A stretch of DNA of 64,000 bases. Origin: an uncultured Lachnospiraceae bacterium (GTDB taxonomy: Bacteria > Bacillota > Clostridia > Lachnospirales > Lachnospiraceae). The stretch covers positions 1 to 64,000 of the forward strand of contig CAJUPF010000004.1 of assembly GCA_910588565.1 (NCBI GenBank), in the 5' to 3' direction. Both the position numbers and the translations under genes were made by a program. The notes under the pieces were generated by a model. The model searched no databases. It had not been told where the DNA came from and was given only the letters and a program-made list of their open reading frames with translations. Below are positions 24,422 through 32,839 of this stretch, piece by piece. The first letter of the stretch is position 1. Every line of letters starts with the position of its first letter.

Positions 24422-26239
24422 TTGGATAAATATCAGATTTTAAAAAAATACTTTGGATACGACAGTTTCCGCAATGGGCAGGAAACGATTATCGATACTT
24501 TGCTGGAGGGAAAAGACGCATTCGGCATTATGCCTACGGGTGCGGGCAAATCCCTTTGTTATCAGGTGCCTGCGCTTTTAATGAAGGGAATTACCCTTGT
24601 GATTTCACCTTTAATCTCGCTGATGAAAGATCAGGTTGGAACATTAAATCAGGCAGGCATCCACGCCGCGTATCTGAATGCAACTTTAACGCCGGGGCAA
24701 TACCGCAAAGCGCTGCAGCTTGCGTCAGAAGGCAGATATAAAATTATCTATGTAGCGCCGGAACGACTTTTGATGGAAGACTTTCTGCGATTTGCACTGC
24801 AGGTAAACATATCTATGGTGACCGTAGACGAAGCCCACTGCGTATCTCAATGGGGACAGGATTTCAGACCCAGCTATCTGAAAATCGCGGATTTTATCCA
24901 TACGCTTCCTTACCGTCCGGTTCTCAGTGCATTTACAGCCACAGCGACAAAAGAAGTAAAAGACGATATCGCAGTCTCCTTAGAACTTCAGAACCCCGAA
25001 ATCGTTACCACTGGATTTGACCGCAAAAACCTGTTTTACCAGGTGAATACCAACAAAGACAAGTTCGGTGAAGTAATGGCATATCTAACGGAACATCCTG
25101 CAGAAAGCGGCATTATCTATTGCCTGACACGAAAAACAGTAGAAGAGCTCTGTGAAAAGCTGATCCGCCATGGGATTCTGGCTACAAGATATCATGCCGG
25201 ATTATCCGATCAGGAACGGGCAAAAAATCAGGAAGAGTTTTTATATGACGTATCTCCTGTTATGGTAGCGACCAATGCCTTTGGAATGGGAATTGATAAG
25301 TCAAATGTACGGTTTGTCATTCATTATAATATGCCGCAGGATATTGAAAGCTACTATCAGGAAGCAGGAAGAGCCGGGCGGGATGGAGAAGAAGCCAACT
25401 GCATATTACTGTATTCGCCGCATGATGTGGTGATAAACCAGTTTTTAATCGATCAGCCTGTGGAAAACGAAATGTTTACCAAAGAAGAAACTTTGCTGAT
25501 AAAAGAGCGGAACAAGGAACGTCTGAAACAAATGACATTTTACTGCACAACAAATCAATGCCTGAGAGATTTTATTCTCCGTTATTTTGGGGAATATACC
25601 TCCAATTATTGTGGAAAATGCTCCAACTGCCTGACGGAATTTGTGGATCTCGATATTACGGAATCTGCACAGGCAATTATTTCATGTGTCAAAAGCTGCG
25701 GACAACGGTTTGGCATGACAGTGATTACAGACACCCTTCATGGAAGCAATTCAGCAAAATTAAAGCAAAACGGCATGACAGGCAACAGCTGCTTTGGCAG
25801 TCTGAAAGAAGTTCCTGTGTACCGGATACGGCAGATCATACAATTTTTAAGCAATCATGGATATATTCTGGTGACAGGTGATCAGTATCCAGTTGTAAAA
25901 CTGACAGATCGTTCCAGAGAAGTCTTTGATAAGAAACCGCTTCTGATGAAAGTTGCAAAAGAGCAGGAGAAGAAGGATGAAAATAAGAAAAAAAGCCATA
26001 CAGATAGTATGGACTACGATTATGCATTATTTGACGAGCTGCGGAAGCTGCGCTTAGAAATCGCAAAAGAAGAACGTGTTCCTCCATATATTGTGTTTAG
26101 TGATAAATCCTTAAAGGATATGTCGGCGCGCAAGCCAAAGACCAGAAAGGAATTTTTGGAAGTCAATGGCGTTGGAGAAAATAAATGTAATAAATATGGA
26201 ACGAAGTTCCTTGAAGTAATCGCAAAAAAGTCCCTGTAA
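24422..26239 (+). CDS. recQ: ATP-dependent DNA helicase RecQ
   Basis: A 3'-5' DNA helicase for recombination and fork repair. Present are motif I MPTGAGKSLCYQ, the DEAH box VDEAHCVSQWG, motif VI EAGRAGRDG, the RQC zinc cysteines (CTTNQC, CGKCSNC), a winged helix, and a C-terminal HRDC domain (about residues 530-600). The TTG at 24422 has GGGAGG seven bases upstream; an ATG at 24407 that lengthens the protein by five residues is the alternative. About 605 residues is a full-length RecQ. Confidence 0.94.
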   Translation: MDKYQILKKYFGYDSFRNGQETIIDTLLEGKDAFGIMPTGAGKSLCYQVPALLMKGITLVISPLISLMKDQVGTLNQAGIHAAYLNATLTPGQYRKALQLASEGRYKIIYVAPERLLMEDFLRFALQVNISMVTVDEAHCVSQWGQDFRPSYLKIADFIHTLPYRPVLSAFTATATKEVKDDIAVSLELQNPEIVTTGFDRKNLFYQVNTNKDKFGEVMAYLTEHPAESGIIYCLTRKTVEELCEKLIRHGILATRYHAGLSDQERAKNQEEFLYDVSPVMVATNAFGMGIDKSNVRFVIHYNMPQDIESYYQEAGRAGRDGEEANCILLYSPHDVVINQFLIDQPVENEMFTKEETLLIKERNKERLKQMTFYCTTNQCLRDFILRYFGEYTSNYCGKCSNCLTEFVDLDITESAQAIISCVKSCGQRFGMTVITDTLHGSNSAKLKQNGMTGNSCFGSLKEVPVYRIRQIIQFLSNHGYILVTGDQYPVVKLTDRSREVFDKKPLLMKVAKEQEKKDENKKKSHTDSMDYDYALFDELRKLRLEIAKEERVPPYIVFSDKSLKDMSARKPKTRKEFLEVNGVGENKCNKYGTKFLEVIAKKSL

Positions 26240-26262
26240 CGGCTTTAGCCAGTTACAGGGAG
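26229..26262 (+). terminator. Hairpin after recQ
   Basis: GTCCCTGTAAC paired with GTTACAGGGA around a short loop, overlapping the recQ stop codon region. No T-run follows, so termination is uncertain; it belongs to the TAACAG repeat words. Confidence 0.4.
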
Positions 26263-26273
26263 AGGAGAAAAGT

Positions 26274-26360
26274 ATGAAATATATGAAAACCCATAAGGGA
26301 TTGCTTTTTGCCGGAGCCGACCAAGCCCCGCAGGACTTTACAACTCCTTTTATTTGCTAA
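26274..26360 (+). CDS. Possible 28-residue small ORF after recQ
   Basis: ATG at 26274 follows AGGAG at six bases. The predicted peptide starts MKYMKTHKGLLFAG and ends TTPFIC, with no recognised family. It sits just past the recQ hairpin. Support is limited to the RBS; chance is a real alternative. Confidence 0.25.
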   Translation: MKYMKTHKGLLFAGADQAPQDFTTPFIC

Positions 26361-26436
26361 TAGTATACTGCCAAATTGTGTTTATTATTTGAATAAATTT
26401 GGAAATTTTGGTTAAGGTTTTAAAGAATTTCTAAAT

Positions 26437-27906
26437 TTATCCATTACTTTTGGTAAATCGTTTGGTATACAATTCCTTCCAGGCCTCCGGGTGAAAGAGA
26501 ATCAGCAGTGGAAACAATTCTAAACGGCCCGCCAGCATATCAAAAATCAATACATATTTTGAAAGAACCGTAAAATGCCCAAAATTCTGCGCGGGTCCAA
26601 CCATATCCAGACCAGGCCCAATATTATTAATCGTAGCCAGCACAGCCGTAAAGTTTGTTGCAAAACTCTTTCCTTCAAACGAAAGCGCCAGAAGCGAAGC
26701 AGCAAAAATTACCATAAACGTAATAAAATAAACGTTGGTAGATCGGACCACTTCATGTTCTACCGGTTTCCCTTCGATCTTGACTTTTCGGATAATCTTT
26801 GGATGAATATAAGAATTTAATTCTTTTACTATCGTCTTTATCAAGATAATAATACGGGAAACCTTAATTCCGCCTCCGGTACTTCCGGCACATGCGCCAA
26901 TAAACATAAGCAGAATCAGAATGGTTTTGCTCGCCTGAGGCCAGAGATCAAAATCCACGGAAGAATATCCGGTAGACGTCATAATCGATCCCACCTGAAA
27001 CGCTGACTTTGTCAATGCATCAAATATTCCCGCACAGGTATTTAAAATATTCAAAAAAATAATCCCCGTAGAGGCCAGAAGGATCAAAAAATATACTCTC
27101 ACTTCTTCCATCATCAGAGCCTTTTTCATTTTTCCAAATAGAAAAAGATAATATGCATTAAAGTTTACACCAAATAAGACCATAAATATCGTAACAACCC
27201 ACTGCAGATAAGGAGAATAACTTGCAAGACTGTCATTCCTGATCCCAAATCCGCCGGTTCCGGCAGTTCCAAAGCTGATTGTCAGAGCGTCAAAAACTTT
27301 CATACCGCCAAAAAGCAGAAATATCACTTCCACGATTGTCATAGCTAAATAAATCATATATAAAATCCGTGCTGTATAGCGGATTTTAGGAACCAGTTTT
27401 CCTACAGAAGGCCCTGGACTTTCCGCGCGCATCAGATTAATATGGGAGCCGCCGCTAAGCGGTATCACAGCAATCAGAAATACCAGTACGCCCATTCCCC
27501 CAATCCAATGAGTAAAACTCCGCCAGAATAGCGCACAGTGGGAAAGTCCTTCCACATTACTTAGAATACTGGCTCCGGTGGTGGTAAACCCGGAAACCGT
27601 TTCAAATACGGCGTCCGTAAAAGACGGAATTTCTCCGCTTAAATAAAATGGAAGACTCCCAAAAAAACTCAGTAAAATCCAGCTCAAGGAAGTGGTAATA
27701 CATCCTTCTTTTAAATAAAATACCTGATTGGCAGGCTTTTTTCTGGTCATGCCAAATCCAAAGAGCAGGCAGGCAACACCCACAGCGGCAAAATAAAATC
27801 CTTCATGCTCCGCATAAATACCAGATACAATCACAGGCAGAAACAAAAGCAGTCCTTCTATCTTGAGTACATTTCCCAATATAAACCGAATAATTGAACT
27901 ATTCAT
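26437..27906 (-). CDS. trkH: Trk/Ktr-type potassium uptake protein, membrane subunit
   Basis: A 489-residue potassium channel-like transporter with four repeated membrane-pore-membrane units. The selectivity-filter loops are recognisable: SGFTTTGASI, FGTAGTGGFGI, SIMTSTGYSSVD and near the end ATINNIGPGLD, each with the key glycine. It pairs with the TrkA regulator encoded 12 bases upstream on the same strand. Usual length and complete. Confidence 0.93.
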   Translation of the reverse strand: MNSSIIRFILGNVLKIEGLLLFLPVIVSGIYAEHEGFYFAAVGVACLLFGFGMTRKKPANQVFYLKEGCITTSLSWILLSFFGSLPFYLSGEIPSFTDAVFETVSGFTTTGASILSNVEGLSHCALFWRSFTHWIGGMGVLVFLIAVIPLSGGSHINLMRAESPGPSVGKLVPKIRYTARILYMIYLAMTIVEVIFLLFGGMKVFDALTISFGTAGTGGFGIRNDSLASYSPYLQWVVTIFMVLFGVNFNAYYLFLFGKMKKALMMEEVRVYFLILLASTGIIFLNILNTCAGIFDALTKSAFQVGSIMTSTGYSSVDFDLWPQASKTILILLMFIGACAGSTGGGIKVSRIIILIKTIVKELNSYIHPKIIRKVKIEGKPVEHEVVRSTNVYFITFMVIFAASLLALSFEGKSFATNFTAVLATINNIGPGLDMVGPAQNFGHFTVLSKYVLIFDMLAGRLELFPLLILFHPEAWKELYTKRFTKSNG

Positions 27907-27918
27907 TGCATCCTCCCG

Positions 27919-29307
27919 CTATTCCAATATATCCAGAATGTCTTTAAAGCCCGTATGCGTCGTCACAATCATAACCGTATCCCCAACCTGAATCGAATCC
28001 TGTCCGCTTGGGATCAATATGGAACCATTCCGGTTAATAAAAGATACCAGAAGATTCTTTTTTAAAGACATTTTCATCAATGGTATATTCGTCACTTTTG
28101 AGGATTCATTGACCTTAAACTCAATCGCTTCCACACGGTGATCAAACATATGGTACAGTGTCTCAATATTGCTGTTCATGGAATTTTTCTTGGCGCGGAC
28201 ATAGGCAATAATGGCTTCCGATGTGATATATCTGGGATAGACCACACTGCCCAAATCCAGGCGGTTAATCACGTCTTTGAATGTAAAATGATTGATCTTT
28301 GTAATTACTTTTGCATTTGATACCTGCTCTACATGCAGAGAAAGCAGAATATTTTCTTCATCAATTCCTGTCAGAGCCACAAAAGATTCCATGTATTCAA
28401 TGCCTTCTTCTTTTAACAGCTCAGGATCTGTGCCATCCCCGTTGATAATAATCGCTTTTGGAAGCAGAACGCTTAATTCCTCACAACGTTCTCTCTCTTT
28501 TTCAATAATCTTGACAGAAATTCCCATTGTTGAGAGCTGCTTTGCAAGATAATAGGCAGCCCTGCCGCCGCCGATAATCATTGTATTCTTTACCTGATGT
28601 GTTTTAAATCCAATTTTTTCCAGAAAGTCCCTGGCAATTTTACGGGTGGCGACAAATGATATAATATCCCCCGCCCGCATATGAAATTCGCCGGAAGGGA
28701 TATATACTTCCCCTTTACGCTCAATCGCGCAAATCAAAATATCCGGCGCAATATTCTGGCCCAGATACGCAACCGAAATATCCCCCAGAATATTATCTTT
28801 TGGTATTTTAAATTTAATCAGCTCTGCCTGTCCGTGGGCAAAGGAGTTGACTTCTAAAACAGTAGGCATATACAGAATACGGGCAGCTTCTTTGGAAGCT
28901 TCCAATTCTGGATTAATAATCATTGCAAGACCCAGTTTCTCACGCAGATATCCTGCTTCGCTGCTGTAATCCGGTGTACGTACCCTGGCAATCGCGGCGC
29001 AATTGCCGACCTGTTTTGCAACGGTACAGCAGAGCAGGTTCAATTCGTCTGAATTGGTGACTGCAATAAACAGATCTGCGCTTTCAATGCCCGCTTCTAA
29101 CTGCACATTATGGCTGGCACCATTTCCGGCAAGTCCCATAATGTCGTAAAAATTCGCAATTTCCTGAACTTTGCGGGCATTTCTGTCAATAATTGTAATA
29201 TCATGCCCTTCTTTGCTAAGCTGCTCAATCAACGTGGTCCCTACTTTACCACATCCCACAATAATAATGCTCAATCCCGGATTGACAGGATTTTTCGCTT
29301 TTAACAT
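27919..29307 (-). CDS. trkA: Trk system potassium uptake regulator TrkA
   Basis: Cytosolic gating subunit for TrkH. The 462-residue product has two RCK halves, each with a Rossmann domain (IIVGCGKVGTTLIEQL at about residue 15; TMIIGGGRAAYYLAKQL at about 240) and a following TrkA-C ligand domain. These bind NAD(H) or ATP and, in many Firmicutes, c-di-AMP; a GdpP-like c-di-AMP phosphodiesterase gene is elsewhere in the window. The ATG at 29307 has AGGAGG eight bases upstream; a frame extension to 29343 is less likely. Confidence 0.93.
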   Translation of the reverse strand: MLKAKNPVNPGLSIIIVGCGKVGTTLIEQLSKEGHDITIIDRNARKVQEIANFYDIMGLAGNGASHNVQLEAGIESADLFIAVTNSDELNLLCCTVAKQVGNCAAIARVRTPDYSSEAGYLREKLGLAMIINPELEASKEAARILYMPTVLEVNSFAHGQAELIKFKIPKDNILGDISVAYLGQNIAPDILICAIERKGEVYIPSGEFHMRAGDIISFVATRKIARDFLEKIGFKTHQVKNTMIIGGGRAAYYLAKQLSTMGISVKIIEKERERCEELSVLLPKAIIINGDGTDPELLKEEGIEYMESFVALTGIDEENILLSLHVEQVSNAKVITKINHFTFKDVINRLDLGSVVYPRYITSEAIIAYVRAKKNSMNSNIETLYHMFDHRVEAIEFKVNESSKVTNIPLMKMSLKKNLLVSFINRNGSILIPSGQDSIQVGDTVMIVTTHTGFKDILDILE

Positions 29308-29400
29308 GATAAAATCCTCCTGCACATGATAGTTATCAAGCAAAATCTATTATAGCACTCTATGTCAGAAAATGCAGTATTTATGTGGAAAATTTTTATG

Positions 29401-29428
29401 TGCCTGCGGCAGGACAGTAACAGTTCAG
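29401..29428 (+). repeat. Fragment of the intergenic repeat family
   Basis: TGCCTGCGGCAGGACAGTAA followed by CAGTTCAG: the GCCTGCGGC hairpin core and the AACAGTTCAG decamer occur together, in a different order from copy A. Confidence 0.5.
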
Positions 29429-29446
29429 GACATTCACCCAAAACTT

Positions 29447-30223
29447 TTACAATTCTACCGTATCCGCCCAGAACCGTTTTGGAATGTTCTGAATCTGCAG
29501 CTTGAGGTTAATTCTGGATTCTATGGCGATTGTATCAAAAAATCTGCACCAGAGCCTCCGAAATTCTTCCTCATCCGAAGAATATTCTTCTGTCAAACTA
29601 AGATCAATGGAAGACGCGTCTACAATCAGATAGGATTTGGAAGCCTTGTGTACGGCGGCGGTCTGATGTACGGCATCGTAGATAATAAAATGTTCCAGAG
29701 GAAGTCGGTTTGTAAAATGGGGCGCTAGTATTGGCAGAACATCATTTTTGGGATGGATTCTGGCAAACAGAATTTTATTTTTCAATTCCTGAAACCGCAG
29801 AAATTCGATCAGATGATGGCCTTCATTGCTGGTCTGCCTGCAAAGTTCAAAAATGCAGGCAATACAAGGCTCTCCCAGATATTCCAGCACTTTAGCGCCT
29901 TCCGGCAGGGCAAGAGCCATAACAATCGTCTGATAGACAGCGTTTGCTTTATCCATCGGGAGCTTTCGCAAGGTTCCGTCAGCCATAGCGCATCTGCAGA
30001 TTGTCTCATAGAATTCTACACCCAGACGCTGCAGCAGAGTCCGTGATACTTTCCGGCTCTTTTCAAAATCTGCCTTTGTCATAATATATTCATCAAACAG
30101 CGTAATGTCACCGCTCTGATCAGCGGAAAGGCGTATATTCTTATGTCCGTATCGACTTGCCCAGGCATCATAAACGCCAGTAAATATACCGTCAATACTA
30201 TCCTCGCATTGGAACACATACAT
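29447..30223 (-). CDS. TIGR03915 family putative DNA repair protein (DUF4130)
   Basis: A 258-residue protein of the DUF4130/TIGR03915 family, which occurs next to the TIGR03916 radical SAM protein. Family marks are the early ESIDGI-like start (FQCEDSIDGIFTGVYDAW), HHLIEFLRFQEL, and the later DEEEFRRLWCRFFDTIAIESR. Distant similarity to uracil-DNA glycosylase-type proteins has led to the DNA repair label, but no reaction has been shown to my knowledge. Its 5' end overlaps the radical SAM gene by 26 bases, and GGAGGTGA precedes the ATG. LexA-like sites lie before the operon. Confidence 0.85.
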   Translation of the reverse strand: MYVFQCEDSIDGIFTGVYDAWASRYGHKNIRLSADQSGDITLFDEYIMTKADFEKSRKVSRTLLQRLGVEFYETICRCAMADGTLRKLPMDKANAVYQTIVMALALPEGAKVLEYLGEPCIACIFELCRQTSNEGHHLIEFLRFQELKNKILFARIHPKNDVLPILAPHFTNRLPLEHFIIYDAVHQTAAVHKASKSYLIVDASSIDLSLTEEYSSDEEEFRRLWCRFFDTIAIESRINLKLQIQNIPKRFWADTVEL

Positions 30224-31592
30224 TTAAATCACCTCCAAAATTTACATCATCAAACAAAGAAATCTGCCGATAGCCTTCCTCCTTTATCTCCCTTGGAACC
30301 TGTTTTGTATCCGACAAAAGGTTCCGCAGAATATAATCCTCGTCCAGCTTTGTCGGATACATCATACGCCCGGAACAGGTAATAAAGTAAAGCGCCCGTT
30401 TTAATACAACGCCTATCTTTTTTAAATCTGCAAAGTCCAGCCTGCTGCCGCGTCTCGCCTTTACAATGCGTTTCGCAGACTTTGCTCCTATGCCGGGAAC
30501 ACGAAGCAGCGTCTTATAATCTGCCTTTTGAATCTCAACTGGAAAATATTCCAGATGACGCAGCGCCCAGTCACATTTTGGGTCGAGATATATATTAAAA
30601 TTCGGTTTGTCTTCCGAAAGCAGTTCCCCAACCGTAAAATGATAATACCGCAGCAGCCAGTCCGCCTGATACAGCCTGTGTTCCCGCAGCAGAGGCGGCC
30701 CGCCTGGCAGAGCCGGGAGGTCGGCATTATCAGTTACATTGATAAACGCAGAATAAAATACCCGCTTTAAATCAAACTTCTGATAAAGTCCTTCCGCTAC
30801 GCTCATAATCTGAAAATCACTCTCCGGCGTGGCTCCAATTATCATCTGTGTGCTCTGTCCGGCCGGAACAAATCGCGGGGTTTTGTCATACAGCATAATC
30901 TCATTTTTATTGTGAATAATGCTGTTTTGTATCTGGCGCATGGGCTTTAAAATCGTATTCCGGGATTTGCAGGGAGCCAGCCTGCGCAAGGCTTCGCTGG
31001 TCGGAAGTTCCAGATTAATACTCATACGGTCTGCCAGAAATCCGGCTTTCTCGATCAAAAGAGGATCTGCGCCCGGTATGGCTTTCACATGGATATACCC
31101 CTGAAAACGATAAACTGTCCGCAATCGGTAAAGCGCCTGATAAATCAAATCCATCGTATAATCGGGGCTTACAATAATTCCGGAACTTAAAAATAATCCT
31201 TCAATATAATTTCTGCGGTAAAATTCTATGGTAAGCGTACAAATCTCTTCCGGAGTAAACGTCGCGCGCGGAATATCCGAATTACAGTTATTCTGACAAT
31301 AAGCGCAATTAAAAATACATTCATTGGTAAATAATATTTTCAACAGCGAAACGCAGCGTCCATCCGCTGCAAAGGTATGACAGATACCGCAGGACAGAGT
31401 ATTGCCAATTCCGGTACCATCCCCGCGCCTGTCAATGCCGCTGGAAGTACAGGCAACATCGTATTTCGCCGCGTCTGTAAGAATGGTCAGTTTCTCCATA
31501 ATCGTCGGAGACAAGCGGGCAGATGGAGAAGAATTTTGCGGCATAGCGCAAATTTCGCTTTTCCTGTTCTGAAATTTTGTAATTGTATCCAT
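30198..31592 (-). CDS. TIGR03916 family putative DNA modification/repair radical SAM protein
   Basis: A 464-residue radical SAM enzyme. The [4Fe-4S] motif CIFNCAYC (CxxxCxxC) is near residue 92, and nearby cysteines (CGIC, QNNC) may bind a further metal. The C-terminal part has a helix-hairpin-helix LLRVPGIGAKSAKRIVKARR at about 370-390, indicating DNA binding. It precedes and overlaps the TIGR03915 partner; pairing of the two is conserved in other genomes. A SAM-radical chemistry on DNA, perhaps lesion reversal, is inferred. The start has AAGGAG seven bases upstream. Confidence 0.88.
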   Translation of the reverse strand: MDTITKFQNRKSEICAMPQNSSPSARLSPTIMEKLTILTDAAKYDVACTSSGIDRRGDGTGIGNTLSCGICHTFAADGRCVSLLKILFTNECIFNCAYCQNNCNSDIPRATFTPEEICTLTIEFYRRNYIEGLFLSSGIIVSPDYTMDLIYQALYRLRTVYRFQGYIHVKAIPGADPLLIEKAGFLADRMSINLELPTSEALRRLAPCKSRNTILKPMRQIQNSIIHNKNEIMLYDKTPRFVPAGQSTQMIIGATPESDFQIMSVAEGLYQKFDLKRVFYSAFINVTDNADLPALPGGPPLLREHRLYQADWLLRYYHFTVGELLSEDKPNFNIYLDPKCDWALRHLEYFPVEIQKADYKTLLRVPGIGAKSAKRIVKARRGSRLDFADLKKIGVVLKRALYFITCSGRMMYPTKLDEDYILRNLLSDTKQVPREIKEEGYRQISLFDDVNFGGDLNVCVPMRG

Positions 31593-31608
31593 ACGGTATC
31601 TCCTTTTT

Positions 31609-31677
31609 CAAACAAATGTTCTTAGTTATAATAGCACATAACTATTTGTTTTGCAAGCGAATACGAATATTTGTTCT
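31609..31677 (-). promoter_or_regulatory. Sigma-A promoter bracketed by two LexA-like boxes
   Basis: Minus-strand TTGCAA (31651-31656), 17-base spacer, TATTAT (31628-31633). CAAACAAATGTTCT at 31609-31622 covers the predicted start site, and CGAATATTTGTTCT at 31664-31677 lies just upstream of the -35. Each matches 8 of 10 fixed positions of CGAACnnnnGTTCG; the first also fits GAACnnnnGTTT, the form I recall for clostridial LexA. This suggests DNA-damage induction of the TIGR03916-TIGR03915 operon. Confidence 0.6.
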
Positions 31678-31684
31678 AAAAATA

Positions 31685-31776
31685 TGTAACAGTTCAGCCT
31701 TACGGATCCACTATTACAGAATCCGGCTCATATAAAGTTTGCCTGCGGCAAAGGATCCGGTTTGTGTTTAAATAAC
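31685..31776. repeat. Composite intergenic stem-loop repeat, copy B
   Basis: Aligns well with copy A for about 80 bases: GTAACAGTTCAGCCTT, ATTACAGAATCCG, and TTTGCCTGCGGCAAAGG in the same order, with differences in the arms compensated in part (GGATCC on both sides). Located between the DNA-repair operon and rsmA. Confidence 0.7.
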
Positions 31777-31887
31777 AGACATTGGATATGAAAAGAAACG
31801 CTTCATTGCATTTTCCATCCCCCTATGCTATCCTAAAGAAACAGTAACGACAGCAACTATTTTGGATACAAATCAAGTGAGGTTTTT

Positions 31888-32757
31888 ATGGCAACAGACT
31901 TAAGCATCCCCAAAAATACTATTGCAATTCTGCAAAAATACAATTTCAATTTCCAGAAAAAATTCGGCCAGAACTTTCTGATCGATTCCCATGTACTGGA
32001 TAAAATTATACAGGCTGCAGACATTAACCAGGAGGATTTTGTTCTGGAAATCGGGCCGGGAATCGGTACGATGACGCAATATCTGTGCAGATATGCCAGA
32101 GAAGTAGCCGCAGTGGAAATAGACAAAAATTTAATTCCGATTCTGAATGAAACGTTAAGTGATTATCAAAATGTAGAGATTATCCACAAAGATATTTTAA
32201 AAACAGATCTTATCCACCTGGTTCAACAGAAAAACAGTGGAAAACCGATCAAAATTGTTGCAAATCTCCCATATTATATCACTACGCCGATTATTATGGG
32301 TCTTTTTGAAAACCATGTTCCGGCTCACAGCATCACCGTTATGGTGCAAAAAGAAGTGGCTGACCGTATGCAGGCAGAGCCTGGAAGCAAAGACTACGGC
32401 GCGCTGTCTTTAGCCGTACAATATTATGCCAGACCACAACTCGTAGCAAACGTTCCCCCAAACTGCTTTATGCCGCGGCCTAATGTAGGAAGCGCTGTGA
32501 TCCGCCTTACCAAACATCAGGCTCCTCCGGTATCCGTAGAAGACGAATCCCTGATGTTTCGCATGATCCGGGCTTCCTTCAACCAGCGGAGAAAAACACT
32601 TGCAAACGGACTGAACAATGCCGGCAATATTCCTGCTTCCAAAGAGCAGATACAAAAAAGCATTCTTTCTCTTGGCGTACCGGCAAATATCCGCGGCGAA
32701 GCGCTGACATTAGAACAATTTGCCGCATTAAGCAACAGAATCCGCCATATTTCCTGA
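31888..32757 (+). CDS. rsmA: 16S rRNA dimethyladenosine transferase
   Basis: Dimethylates the two adjacent adenines in the 3' hairpin of 16S rRNA (KsgA). The 289-residue product has KKFGQNFLID, the SAM loop EIGPGIGTMT, the acidic EIDKNL, and the catalytic NLPYYI motif (about residue 130). C-terminal ANGLNNAG matches the family. RBS GTGAGG. It is followed by spoIID, and a hairpin at their junction probably ends rsmA transcripts. Normal length. Confidence 0.95.
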   Translation: MATDLSIPKNTIAILQKYNFNFQKKFGQNFLIDSHVLDKIIQAADINQEDFVLEIGPGIGTMTQYLCRYAREVAAVEIDKNLIPILNETLSDYQNVEIIHKDILKTDLIHLVQQKNSGKPIKIVANLPYYITTPIIMGLFENHVPAHSITVMVQKEVADRMQAEPGSKDYGALSLAVQYYARPQLVANVPPNCFMPRPNVGSAVIRLTKHQAPPVSVEDESLMFRMIRASFNQRRKTLANGLNNAGNIPASKEQIQKSILSLGVPANIRGEALTLEQFAALSNRIRHIS

Positions 32758-32790
32758 TTCGCCAATTGCAGTCCCATTCCTCTTTGATAC

Positions 32791-32817
32791 ATATTCTGTA
32801 AAAATGCTTCATATAAT
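32791..32817 (+). promoter_or_regulatory. Putative sigma-E promoter of spoIID
   Basis: ATATT (32791-32795) and CATATAAT (32810-32817) are 14 bases apart, close to the sigma-E consensus (ATATT, 14-15 bases, CATACAAT-like). spoIID is a sigma-E gene in known sporulators. The predicted start site, six to seven bases on, coincides with the ATG at 32824. Confidence 0.55.
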
Positions 32818-32839
32818 TGTTCTATGAAGCATTTTTTAT
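32801..32839 (+). terminator. Terminator-like hairpin overlapping the spoIID start codon
   Basis: AAATGCTTCATA and TATGAAGCATTT form a perfect 12-bp stem around a loop, with TTTTTTA after it. The right arm contains the spoIID ATG and codons 2-4. It should terminate rsmA read-through, while RNA starting at the spoIID promoter would lack the left arm. Confidence 0.65.
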
